DNA of 24,488 nucleotides from CAZTZY01 sp964617765 (GTDB lineage Bacteria; Pseudomonadota; Gammaproteobacteria; Pseudomonadales; DT-91). Below the pieces are notes generated by a model, which did not search any database, was not told the DNA's origin, and saw only the letters and a program-made list of their open reading frames with translations. Position 1 is the stretch's first letter. Every line of letters starts with the position of its first letter. A program made the translations under genes and the position numbers. The stretch covers positions 1 to 24,488 of the forward strand of contig CAZTZY010000043.1 in assembly GCA_964617765.1 (NCBI GenBank). The letters are read 5' to 3'. Of this stretch, positions 16,427 to 24,431 are shown piece by piece.

Positions 16427-19345
16427 ATGTCTACTGCCCATCATCATCCCGCTTTTCAATGGATTCGTTCTGTCGCTATCAGTGCCTTGAATACCACCGT
16501 CGAAGAATATCGCCATACGGCGACAGGCGCTATCCATTACCACATGGTGGCCGATAACCCCGAGAATGTTTTTCTGGTGGCTTTGCGCACCGTACCGATG
16601 GATCACAAGGGCGTGGCACATATCCTTGAACATACTGCCTTGTGTGGCAGCAAGAATTATCCGGTGCGTGACCCGTTTTTCATGATGACACGCCGCTCAT
16701 TGAATACGTTTATGAATGCCTTCACCAGCAACGACTGGACGGCCTATCCGTTTGCCAGCCAGAACCGCAAGGATTTCAACAACCTGCTGGATGTGTACCT
16801 TGATGCCGTGTTTTTCTCGCGTCTTGATGAACTCGATTTTTTACAGGAAGGTCATCGCCTGGAGTTTAGCGAACCTGAGAATAAAAATTCAAAACTGGAA
16901 TTCAAGGGTGTGGTGTTTAATGAAATGAAAGGCGCCATGAGTTCGGTGAATTCCGTATTATGGCAAACGCTGTGTAAACATTTATTCCCCAGCACCACTT
17001 ACCATTACAACAGCGGTGGCGATCCGGAATACATCACCGATTTAAGCTACGAAGAACTCACGCAGTTCTATAAAAAGCATTATCACCCGAGCAATGCGAT
17101 TTTTATGACCTATGGTGATATTCCTGCCGCTGAACACCAGCGCCATTTTGAAGAAAAAGCCCTGGCCCATTTTACTGCCAGTGACCACACGATCTCTATA
17201 CCTGATGAAAAACGTTATAATGCACCGATCAAGGCCGAAGAAGCCTATGCGCTCGATGGTACTGAAAACACCGAAGAACAAACCCACATTATGCTGGCAT
17301 GGTTATTAGGTCAAAACACGGAACTGAAAGATGTATTAAGTGCGCAGTTGCTCAGTTATATCCTGATGGAAAACAGCGCTTCGCCTTTGCAGAGTTATCT
17401 TGAAAGTACAGAATTGGGTACAGCTCCTTCCCCGCTGTGCGGTATGGAAGACAGTTACCATGAACTGGTTTTTGTGTGTGGTATAGCTGGCTCGGAAGTA
17501 AAACATGCCGAACAGTTCGAGCAGGAAGTTTTGGCCTTGTTACAAAAAGTGGCTGATGAAGGCCTGCCACAGGAAAGGCTGGAATCGATCGTTCACCAAA
17601 TGGAATTGTCACAACGCGAAATCAGCGGCGATGGTTATCCCTACGGCTTGCAACTGATACTAACGGCATTACCCAGCATTACCCATCGTGGCGACCCTGT
17701 TTCCCTGTTGAACCTGGAACCGGCACTCGAAGAAGTACGTGCTGCGATAAAACAACCCGATTATGTGAAAAACCTGATCAATAATTTATTATTGGACAAC
17801 CAGCACCGTGTGCGCCTGGTGTTAAAACCCGATACTGAACTGTCACACCGCAAACAAGCCGCAGAAAATACCTTGTTAACTAAAATCCGCGCTTCATTGA
17901 GTGATAGTGAAGCGGAAACCATCATCGCCAAAGCCCGTGCATTGGCCGAGCGCCAAAAACAGGTTGATGACCCGAATATCTTGCCAAAGGTAGGTTTAAA
18001 TGATGTACCGCCTTCACTGAAAATTGCCCAGGGTTCGCAATCCAGTGTGCATAAAATCCCGTTACACAGCTATCACCAGGGCACTAACGGTATTGTCTAT
18101 CAGCAATTAATCCTGCCTATACCGGCATTAAGCGAGGAATTACTCGGCTACCTGCCTTTGTATACACAATGTTTAACGGAAGTGGGTATTGGCAGCAAAC
18201 CCTTTACCGATGTGCAGAACTGGCAAAGTGCTGTAGTTGGCCACATCAGCGCCTATTCTTCGTTGCGCGGCGGTGTTGACAGCGAACAGCATGTGATTGG
18301 TTATATGATACTGTCTGCCAAGGCATTGGCACGCAACCAGGCGGCGATGGCTGAATTGTTAAAAGCCACTCTCACAGAGGCACGTTTTGATGAGACCAAA
18401 CGTATCAGTGAGTTGATTAGCCAAACGCGTTTGCGCAAGGAAAATGGCATTACCAACAATGGCCATGGCCTGGCGATGAATACTGCCAGCGCATTAATGA
18501 GCCCGTTAGCACAATGGAATGAAACGTGGGGCGGCATGCAGGGTATCAAAGCCATTAAACAGCTGGACGACTCCCTGAAAAATCCGCAACAGCTGGAAAA
18601 GTTCGCCACGGCACTGAATGACATTCATCAACAAATGTTGAAGATGCCAATACAGATACTGAGCGTCAGTGAAAAAGAACATCAACAGGCCATTGAATCC
18701 AGTTTGCAGAACTTGTGGCAAAACAACCCGGTGAATACCGGAAGCATTACGTTTAACCCGGTGCGCGGGCAATCCAGAAAGGCATGGTTAGCCAATAGCC
18801 AGGTTAACTTCTGTGCCAAGGCCTATCCTACGGTAGCGAGCGATCATGCCGATGCGCCGGCATTAGTAGTGCTGGGTGGGTTTTTACGCAATGGTTTCCT
18901 GCATACTGCTATCCGTGAAAAAGGCGGTGCTTACGGCAGCGGGGCTTCACAAGATACCAATATTGCCGCGTTCCGTTTTTATTCTTATCGTGATCCACGC
19001 ATCACCGGCACACTCAATGATTTTGATGCATCCATATCATGGATGTTAGATAACCCGCACGAACCTGCACAACTCGAAGAAGCCATTCTGGGGGTTATCA
19101 GCAGCCTGGATAAACCCGCCTCACCGGCCGGCGAAGCCAAACATGCTTTCCATAACCAGTTATTTGGCCGCACACCTGAACAGCGACAAGCCTTTCGCCA
19201 GAAAATCCTTGCCGTGACGCTAGATGATTTAAAACGGGTAACGGCGACTTATTTAAAACCTGAAAATGCCTCGATTGGCGTTATCTCGAATGATGCACAT
19301 AAAGAGGAATTGAAAACCCTGGGCCTGGAACTTCATATCTTATAA
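16427..19345 (+). CDS. M16C zinc metallopeptidase (presequence-protease/PreP-like)
   Basis: The 972-residue protein has the length of the M16C family (PreP, falcilysin-like), which closes two halves around short peptides and degrades them. The inverted zinc motif HILEH is at 65-69 (His65, Glu68, His69), and the third ligand Glu166 is in NEMKG. FLQEGHRLEF and a C-terminal half with REKGGAYGSGA (the Arg/Tyr substrate-anchoring motif) are also present. No signal peptide is apparent, so a cytoplasmic peptide-clearing role is likely. The open frame begins at 16373, but the ATG at 16427 (MSTAHHH) has AGG about seven bases upstream and matches where the family begins. Confidence 0.95.
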   Translation: MSTAHHHPAFQWIRSVAISALNTTVEEYRHTATGAIHYHMVADNPENVFLVALRTVPMDHKGVAHILEHTALCGSKNYPVRDPFFMMTRRSLNTFMNAFTSNDWTAYPFASQNRKDFNNLLDVYLDAVFFSRLDELDFLQEGHRLEFSEPENKNSKLEFKGVVFNEMKGAMSSVNSVLWQTLCKHLFPSTTYHYNSGGDPEYITDLSYEELTQFYKKHYHPSNAIFMTYGDIPAAEHQRHFEEKALAHFTASDHTISIPDEKRYNAPIKAEEAYALDGTENTEEQTHIMLAWLLGQNTELKDVLSAQLLSYILMENSASPLQSYLESTELGTAPSPLCGMEDSYHELVFVCGIAGSEVKHAEQFEQEVLALLQKVADEGLPQERLESIVHQMELSQREISGDGYPYGLQLILTALPSITHRGDPVSLLNLEPALEEVRAAIKQPDYVKNLINNLLLDNQHRVRLVLKPDTELSHRKQAAENTLLTKIRASLSDSEAETIIAKARALAERQKQVDDPNILPKVGLNDVPPSLKIAQGSQSSVHKIPLHSYHQGTNGIVYQQLILPIPALSEELLGYLPLYTQCLTEVGIGSKPFTDVQNWQSAVVGHISAYSSLRGGVDSEQHVIGYMILSAKALARNQAAMAELLKATLTEARFDETKRISELISQTRLRKENGITNNGHGLAMNTASALMSPLAQWNETWGGMQGIKAIKQLDDSLKNPQQLEKFATALNDIHQQMLKMPIQILSVSEKEHQQAIESSLQNLWQNNPVNTGSITFNPVRGQSRKAWLANSQVNFCAKAYPTVASDHADAPALVVLGGFLRNGFLHTAIREKGGAYGSGASQDTNIAAFRFYSYRDPRITGTLNDFDASISWMLDNPHEPAQLEEAILGVISSLDKPASPAGEAKHAFHNQLFGRTPEQRQAFRQKILAVTLDDLKRVTATYLKPENASIGVISNDAHKEELKTLGLELHIL

Positions 19346-19362
19346 AAATTGTATGATCCTTG

Positions 19363-19386
19363 CAGGTCGGACCTGGATCCGACCTG
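19363..19386. repeat. Hairpin repeat of GTCGG/CCGAC type
   Basis: CAGGTCGGA (19363-19371) pairs perfectly with TCCGACCTG (19378-19386) around six bases. A further CCCGACCTA unit follows at about 19398-19406. It lies after the protease gene and may act as a transcription end, though there is no T-run. The pattern is like dispersed REP elements. The rest of 19346-19530 shows nothing else. Confidence 0.65.
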
Positions 19387-19530
19387 TCAAGCGAAAACCC
19401 GACCTACAAAAGCCAATGTGAATCTCACCCAAAAGGATGTATTGCAGACTGGCGGGTTGCAGCACCATAACCACGAATTTAAGATAACCCAGCATTAAGT
19501 ATAGCCGCGCATCAATACAAGGAACCTACC

Positions 19531-20652
19531 ATGAACGATAAAGAAAAAGCTTTGGCAAGTGTCATCGACGGCAGTTCCTGGGATGCATTTTGTGATGGTT
19601 TAAAAGAGGCTGGCCGTAAAGTCATTATGGCGGAAAATGCTCCTGACAATGCACTGGACAGGGCCGAAGGCTGGCGCTACCTGACCCGCCTTACACGTTC
19701 GGCACTGGAATCTTTTGTAGAAACTACCGATAACACTGCGCCTGAATTCCGGCGTGCCGTGCATGAAACCATCAAGATGGGCATGGATAACCCGGATAAT
19801 ATTTATCTTGCCGCACCGGTAAGTGGTAAATACCGTTATCGCATCACCGGCAAGCGTGGCACTGTGCATTATCTCGGTTTTGGCAGCCAGGCCGGCGGTT
19901 ATGGCAAAACCGGAACGCTGGATACGACAGGTTATCTCGAAGCTGCGGATATGCTGATTAGTGCTGACGGCTCGTTCGAGATTATTGTGGCCTGCGAAAA
20001 ACCTGAAAAGGGCAATTGGCTGCCTATGAGTGCTGAAACAAAACTGGTGCAAGTACGCCAGACGCGCCTCGACCACAAAAAAGAAATTCCTGCCGATGTA
20101 AAAATTGAACGTATTGATGGCGAAAATTGCCCACGCCCGTTTGATCCCGCACGCATGGATCACGCACTGAAAAGTGCCGCCTTTTTTGCACTGGCTACCG
20201 CTGATTTATTCCGTCAGTGGACGGAAGATTTTAAAAAACATACCAATTTATTACCACGCTTCAGCCCGCAAAAAGCCTTACAGGCAGGCGGAGACCCGAA
20301 CATCGCCTACTACCACAGCTATTTCAATATTGCTGATGATGAAGCGCTGTTAATTCACCTGACACCGCCTCAATGTGACTTCTGGAATTTACAGCTGGGC
20401 AATTACTGGCTAGAAAGCCTCGACTACCGTTATTACCCAGTGCATTTGAATAAACACACCGCAAAATACCAAGCCGATGGCTCTGTGCGTATTGTGATTG
20501 CCAAAACCAATCCTGCGAATCTGGGCATCACTGTCGATAACTGGATGAACACCTGCGAACACAATGAAGGCACGATGTGTGTACGCTGGATTCGCGCAGA
20601 AACGCATCCTGACCCAGTTACACAACTGGTTAAACTGGCTGATTTATCCTGA
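19531..20652 (+). CDS. DUF1214 domain protein
   Basis: The 373-residue protein carries a DUF1214 region in its C-terminal half (about 255-350, including QCDFWNLQLGNYWLESLDYR and GITVDNW). The N-terminal half holds a beta-rich stretch (YRITGKRGTVHYLGFGSQAGG). The function is unknown; DUF1214 proteins often accompany DUF1254 proteins or lipid and sulfotransferase genes. AAGGA upstream of the ATG at 19531 supports the start. Its stop is 25 bases from the next gene, so the two are likely co-transcribed. No signal peptide is visible. Confidence 0.85.
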   Translation: MNDKEKALASVIDGSSWDAFCDGLKEAGRKVIMAENAPDNALDRAEGWRYLTRLTRSALESFVETTDNTAPEFRRAVHETIKMGMDNPDNIYLAAPVSGKYRYRITGKRGTVHYLGFGSQAGGYGKTGTLDTTGYLEAADMLISADGSFEIIVACEKPEKGNWLPMSAETKLVQVRQTRLDHKKEIPADVKIERIDGENCPRPFDPARMDHALKSAAFFALATADLFRQWTEDFKKHTNLLPRFSPQKALQAGGDPNIAYYHSYFNIADDEALLIHLTPPQCDFWNLQLGNYWLESLDYRYYPVHLNKHTAKYQADGSVRIVIAKTNPANLGITVDNWMNTCEHNEGTMCVRWIRAETHPDPVTQLVKLADLS

Positions 20653-20677
20653 ATATTTTAATAAATAGAGAACACAT

Positions 20678-21826
20678 ATGACTGATATTCACTTTGATAT
20701 TGAGGGTGTTCTTGCCGATGCAAGGGCTAAAGCGCATCTGGAAGATTTCGGCAAACCAGATTTTATGGAAGGACTGGGTGTCTTGCTGCAAACCTATGAT
20801 TCTTGTGCTTATACCGAAAAAGGCCACAAACGAGCAAGGCGGCGCGTAGTGGATTTATTGGCCGAACGTTTGCGCATTGAAGATGCTTTCAAAAAATATC
20901 CCGAAATTCGTGAAGAAAAGATTATCAAGCCGATGTACCTGACCGGCTTGCCACGCACCGGAACATCCGCTTTACTGAACCTGTTAGCCAATGATCCACA
21001 AGCCAGGCCATTGAAATTATGGGAAGGCATGAGCCCTTCGCCCTGCGATAATTTTGAACACGGCAAACCCGACCCGCGTTATGTAATGATGAAAGCCTGG
21101 CAAGAAGAGCAAAACAAAATCAATCCCGATTTCAGCAAGATTCACCACACCACCGCCGATACTCCTGAAGAATGCATCCATTTGCTGAACCATACTTTCC
21201 AGGATGTGCAATTTGGCGTTGAAACCATGATGGAGCCTTATGGTTCATGGTTCCAGCAACATGATTTACGCCCCAGCTATCATTATTACGCAGATTTACT
21301 GCGTATGTTGCAATGGCAACGGCCTGGCGATCGCTGGCTGTTAAAATCACCCGCACATTTATGGGCGCTCGACATCATCACCGAAATGTTTCCCGATGCC
21401 TGTATTATTATCACTCACCGCAATCCGTTAGAGGCTGTGACCTCTTATGCCAGCATGATGGCAGCCATGCTCAAGGATCGTATCTATGATAAAAAAGAAT
21501 TTGGAGTAGTGGTGATGGAATATCTCGCTCGCAAAGTGGAAAGCAGCTTGCAACAACGCGCAAAAATGGATGAAACTCGCATCCTGGATTTACAATTCAA
21601 TGACTTTGTCAGCAACCCTGTGCAGCTCGTTGATCGTATTTATGATTATTTCAAAATACCGATGTCACCTGCCGCAGAAAAAGCCATCCAGCAATATGCT
21701 GCTGATCACCCGATGGGAAAACACGGCAAACATGCTTATGATTTTTCTGAGTTTGGACTAACAGAACAACAAATACTGGATAGATTTGCGTTTTATATTG
21801 AACGCTTCAATGTTCCAATGAACTAA
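20678..21826 (+). CDS. Sulfotransferase family protein
   Basis: The 382-residue protein would transfer sulfate from PAPS to a hydroxyl or amine of an unknown acceptor. The 5'-phosphosulfate loop is LTGLPRTGTSALLNLL (88-103). The 3'-phosphate motif IIITHRNPLEAVTSYASM supplies Arg248 and Ser256, both residues of the PAPS site. This family (Sulfotransfer_3 type) is frequent in marine gammaproteobacteria beside DUF1214 genes. A weak AGAGA precedes the ATG. The gene closes the operon, and the next gene is convergent 26 bases away with no obvious hairpin between them. Confidence 0.92.
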   Translation: MTDIHFDIEGVLADARAKAHLEDFGKPDFMEGLGVLLQTYDSCAYTEKGHKRARRRVVDLLAERLRIEDAFKKYPEIREEKIIKPMYLTGLPRTGTSALLNLLANDPQARPLKLWEGMSPSPCDNFEHGKPDPRYVMMKAWQEEQNKINPDFSKIHHTTADTPEECIHLLNHTFQDVQFGVETMMEPYGSWFQQHDLRPSYHYYADLLRMLQWQRPGDRWLLKSPAHLWALDIITEMFPDACIIITHRNPLEAVTSYASMMAAMLKDRIYDKKEFGVVVMEYLARKVESSLQQRAKMDETRILDLQFNDFVSNPVQLVDRIYDYFKIPMSPAAEKAIQQYAADHPMGKHGKHAYDFSEFGLTEQQILDRFAFYIERFNVPMN

Positions 21827-21852
21827 CAAAGCATAATTCGGAACCACTCCAT

Positions 21853-22296
21853 TCACTTTAATTTTGAAGCTGGCTTCTGATTTTCCATGGTTTCTGATTT
21901 CGGGAGATTTCTGGCTGTAGACTTTTGAAATAATGACAAATCTTTTTCTTTTATTTGCATCCAGTTTTCATATTTAGTGAATACCAGTGTTCTTGCGTTA
22001 GAACGTAGTTCCGTGAGGATTTCTTTTATTCTTTCCCAGTCTTTATTTTTTTTCGTATGTAGACATTCATTAGCTGTTTTCAGTAAAACTTCAACTTTAT
22101 CATACCGTTTTTCTATAGAGCCCTCATACTGCTCACGATTTAATACCTTGGACAGATCATTCCCAATTTCCTGAATCTGGTTGTGTGTTGATGTTTTCAA
22201 TAACTCACAATCTTGTGCTATAGCCTGACTCGCTAACACAAAAAGAAATATCACTCGACCCAATACAAAACCCAAACTTCTAGATTTCTTTTTCAT
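21853..22296 (-). CDS. Small exported protein of unknown function
   Basis: The 147-residue protein has a clear signal peptide (MKKKSRSLGF then a hydrophobic run ending ASQAIA, cleavage before QDCELL). Its mature part is helical and charged, with two cysteines (about residues 31 and 79) and many Lys/Glu. I recognise no family. The frame extends to an ATG at 22323, but GGAGGG just upstream of the ATG at 22296 and the signal peptide beginning there fix the start. It is the last gene before an AT-rich, gene-poor region. Confidence 0.7.
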   Translation of the reverse strand: MKKKSRSLGFVLGRVIFLFVLASQAIAQDCELLKTSTHNQIQEIGNDLSKVLNREQYEGSIEKRYDKVEVLLKTANECLHTKKNKDWERIKEILTELRSNARTLVFTKYENWMQIKEKDLSLFQKSTARNLPKSETMENQKPASKLK

Positions 22297-22623
22297 CCAT
22301 TCCCTCCATCCATTATCAGTCACATATTCCGTAAATCTGATCTAACTGTGATTTACTTCGCATAATGTATGCCAACAAACCCACATAAACTCAAAGTTTA
22401 TTTAACTGATTGAAATTATTGATTTTTTATTAGGGGTCGATTCATTAAAACGAAATGATTCCATTTTTTACAGTTTATAACTGACATAATTTGTCAGGGA
22501 ATCTTTTTATAAGACAAAAAATGGCATAAAGGAAAAATTTCTTATTACTTTTTGTATTTATTAAGGACTGGGGGGAATATTTAAAGCATAAGCAGTGAAA
22601 TAGAAAAATGCCATATTCAAAAA

Positions 22624-22690
22624 GCACGCAATTACGCTGACTTCTTTTCTTCCCGGCACTATGGAAGATTTCGATATGGTGCATTTCAGG
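22624..22690 (-). repeat. att-like direct repeat, diverged copy
   Basis: This aligns with 22889-22953: both carry GCAATTACGCTG, then CTTC, GGAAGATT and CGATATGGTGC. Its terminator stem has decayed. It begins exactly where the integrase remnant ends, as expected at an element boundary or deletion joint. Confidence 0.65.
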
Positions 22691-22783
22691 TTACAAGCCT
22701 CCGCCATCAAGTAGCATATAGGCCTTTTTTGCCTTGGCATGGTGAGCTTCAAAATCGGTAAGTGTGTCTGTGGGTACTTTCAT
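22691..22783 (-). pseudogene. Truncated DUF4102-type tyrosine integrase (first 30 codons)
   Basis: From the ATG at 22783 the minus strand reads MKVPTDTLTDFEAHHAKAKK then AYMLLDGGGL and a stop. The LTD, then K..K.Y, then L.DGGGL pattern is the N-terminal arm-binding domain of P4-like/DUF4102 integrases, where Tyr and about 370 more residues should follow DGGGL. Homology ends at DGGGL, and the sequence runs into the att-like repeat at 22690. The catalytic domain is entirely absent. Confidence 0.7.
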
Positions 22784-22793
22784 AAAAGTACCC
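22772..22793. promoter_or_regulatory. Inverted repeat over the integrase start
   Basis: GGGTACTTT (22772-22780) pairs with AAAGTACCC (22785-22793), with the integrase start codon in the four-base centre. Two TACCCCC motifs (22789-22795, 22811-22817) overlap or follow, and two more lie at 23019-23025 and 23031-23037. They could be arm-type integrase sites or an autoregulatory operator; this is inference. Confidence 0.45.
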
Positions 22794-22882
22794 CCAACGA
22801 TTTTGCCAGATACCCCCAAATGTGCCCCAACTATGATGGGTTACTATGGGTTTAGCTAAGACTGAAAATAGATGACAGAAAC

Positions 22883-22906
22883 AAAAAAGCCAGCAATTAC
22901 GCTGGC
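22883..22906 (-). terminator. Minus-strand Rho-independent terminator downstream of the tRNA-like end
   Basis: Read on the minus strand, GCCAGC and GCTGGC form a six-base-pair stem with a six-base loop, followed by six T residues (complement of 22883-22888). It stands about 35 bases beyond the tRNA-like 3' end, where a tRNA terminator would be expected. Confidence 0.65.
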
Positions 22907-22941
22907 TTTAGGGCTTCCTGAGACTTCGGAAGATTACGATA

Positions 22942-22963
22942 TGGTGCCCAGGAAGGAGTCGAA
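22942..22963 (-). tRNA. Partial tRNA-Leu-like 3' end (att core)
   Basis: On the minus strand the 22 bases comprise TTCGACTCC and CCTGGGCACCA: a T-loop, the acceptor 3' strand seen in leucine tRNAs, and CCA. The T-stem side is one base short, and no 5' portion of a tRNA is found upstream, so this is not a functional tRNA. It fits the attachment core left by an element that used a tRNA-Leu. Confidence 0.55.
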
Positions 22964-23222
22964 AAGTGCCAGCAACCCTATAATTATCAAGGAATTTGTC
23001 TTTTCTATTTTTTTGACATACCCCCAGAAATACCCCCTATTGGGTACTATTTGATGGTGTCTGGCTTACAATAAATATTTTTAATAAAACGTCTCAAAAT
23101 TTTCAAAATTATTTTTTGATAACTGACGATAACCCATTTCAAAAAATTTTAAACTGTTTTAACTGACAAAAATCTGCTTGATGATTTCTGATATTTTATT
23201 AAAAAAAACCGAAAACAATTCA

Positions 23223-23263
23223 GGAGTCGAACCACCGACCATCCGCATTTAAATCCTTGCTTT
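23223..23263 (-). tRNA. Possible degenerate tRNA 3'-half fragment
   Basis: The minus strand holds GGTCGGTGGTTCGACTCC, which matches a tRNA variable-loop/T-arm segment. It is preceded by CAAGGATTTAAATGC, which resembles the anticodon arm of a UAA leucine tRNA. The stems do not close, and no 5' half is visible. A T8 run follows about 20 bases on. It may be a second att remnant or a chance match. Confidence 0.3.
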
Positions 23264-23608
23264 CTGGGGAATATTTTAACATTGAAATACTGCGAATTCT
23301 CCCATTCGATTGAAAGTTTTTTTCCTACATTCAAATAACTTTTCAATTAATAAAAGCCTAAAAACGATTCGCTTCCTTTGCCCAATATTTACTGGAACAG
23401 TACATGTGACCGCTAAATTAATCTTTACACATAAAAAGATATAACTTGATGTCATTTTCAAAAATTCTTCAAACACATATTACCCACATGGCATACACTG
23501 AAGGCCTTCTTCTGAGCACTTACCAAATGATCAAAATAAGCCACATGCTTTATGCCCAGACCCAACACATTAATCGAATACAACCAATAAATCCTTGAGG
23601 AAAATATC

Positions 23609-23986
23609 ATGTCGATAAGCTTTGAAATACAAGGGAAGATCCATTCCATTGGAGCCACCACAGAATTTGGTAGTAATGGATTCACCAAAAGAGAGTTTGT
23701 TATTCTGCTGACAAGCGAAGGTGAAAATCCCACCTATCCCAACTATGTAGCCCTGGAGTTGATTAAAGATAAGTGTGCCCTGATGGATTCGTACAAAATC
23801 GGCGATGAAATCAAGACGCAATTTAATCTGACTGGCCGTCTTTGGTCTGGCAATGGAAAACCTGAAAAATGTTTTACCACCTTGCAGGCCTGGAAGGTTG
23901 ATCCCATCAAAACTAACAATGAAATACCACAACAAGCGCCAACACCGTTTGACAACAATTTCCCGGATGATGATATCCCTTTTTAA
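23609..23986 (+). CDS. DUF3127 OB-fold protein with SSB-like acidic C-terminus
   Basis: The 125-residue protein matches the DUF3127 pattern: IQGKIHSIGATTEFGSNGF-KRE at the N-terminus, LELIKDKCALMDSYKIGDE in the middle, and a tail rich in Pro and Asn ending DDDIPF. The body should form an OB fold, and the last six residues equal those of E. coli SSB, the peptide that recruits replication and repair enzymes. A single-stranded-DNA-binding role is therefore likely but inferred. DUF3127 is best known from Bacteroidetes and phages, so its presence beside an integrase scar suggests transfer. TGAGG at 23596-23600 lies eight bases before the ATG. Confidence 0.85.
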   Translation: MSISFEIQGKIHSIGATTEFGSNGFTKREFVILLTSEGENPTYPNYVALELIKDKCALMDSYKIGDEIKTQFNLTGRLWSGNGKPEKCFTTLQAWKVDPIKTNNEIPQQAPTPFDNNFPDDDIPF

Positions 23987-24002
23987 ATAATCAACCTGCC
24001 TG

Positions 24003-24035
24003 TTAAGCCTGACGAATTCACTAAGTCAGGCTTAA
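24003..24035. terminator. Hairpin after the DUF3127 gene, possible terminator
   Basis: TTAAGCCTGAC (24003-24013) and GTCAGGCTTAA (24025-24035) form a perfect 11-bp stem with an 11-base loop, 16 bases after the DUF3127 stop. No U-run follows, so termination would be weak or factor-assisted. Confidence 0.5.
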
Positions 24036-24155
24036 AGATCGTATTTAATACATCATAGCTACTCCCTGTTAAGATTCATTTCTTTCCTGAAACACTCACT
24101 TCTTTAGCATAGCATGGCAAAGTATTAGTGATTTGAAAAAACCAATATGCCATTT

Positions 24156-24431
24156 TTATATTAATTCCATGCCGCGATGATCATCATCAAACCATCCTGA
24201 ATCCTTGTTGCTTTGCTTCAGCTTTGCCTTTGGAGAATTAGCTAACAAATACTCTAAAGTCATTGGAGGTTTTGCTGCCTTAATAATGATTTCACCCTCT
24301 CTTGCTTCAATAATCACCGCAGAATCTATCGTCAACCCGGAGACAGCCAATGCCTGAGCACTTAGATTGATACCCGCTGAATTCCCGCGTTTTCTAATAT
24401 AGGTCGATTTGCCTAAAGACACTGAAGCCAT
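24156..24431 (-). CDS. MazE/PemI-type antitoxin (AbrB-fold)
   Basis: The 91-residue protein starts with a swapped-hairpin AbrB/MazE DNA-binding domain (about 1-55: KRGNSAGINLSAQAL, then AVIIEAREGEIIIKAAK) and ends in an acidic tail (SGWFDDDHRGMELI), the usual toxin-wrapping part of PemI-like antitoxins. It should bind its own promoter and neutralise a MazF/PemK ribonuclease. No toxin frame follows on the minus strand in 23987-24155, so the antitoxin is an orphan or has a toxin beyond the window on the other side. GGAG lies upstream of the ATG at 24431, which I prefer over an ATG at 24446. Confidence 0.85.
   Translation of the reverse strand: MASVSLGKSTYIRKRGNSAGINLSAQALAVSGLTIDSAVIIEAREGEIIIKAAKPPMTLEYLLANSPKAKLKQSNKDSGWFDDDHRGMELI

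Larger units (their letters stand above)
22324..23608. mobile_element. AT-rich scar of an integrative element
   Basis: About 1.3 kb without an intact gene. The diagnostic parts are two diverged copies of one sequence (22624-22690 and 22889-22953), a tRNA-Leu-like 3' end at 22942-22963 (minus), a minus-strand terminator at 22883-22906, a truncated integrase at 22691-22783 (minus), four TACCCCC motifs and a tRNA-like fragment at 23223-23263. Together they look like an element that entered at a tRNA 3' end and then lost nearly all of its body. The short open frames here look random. Confidence 0.6.

Noticed and set aside
19600..20163. Minus-strand open frame of 187 codons
   Set aside because: It is antisense to the DUF1214 gene, has no family resemblance and no suitable ribosome site.
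22475..22752. Minus-strand frames of 60-70 codons in the scar region
   Set aside because: They are short, AT-driven, overlap each other and the att-like repeat, and have no convincing start sites.
22942..22963. A complete functional tRNA
   Set aside because: Only the 3' end is present; no D-arm, anticodon arm or 5' acceptor strand is found, and the T-stem is one base short.
23987..24155. Toxin gene paired with the antitoxin
   Set aside because: No open frame of useful length on either strand; the interval holds only a hairpin.
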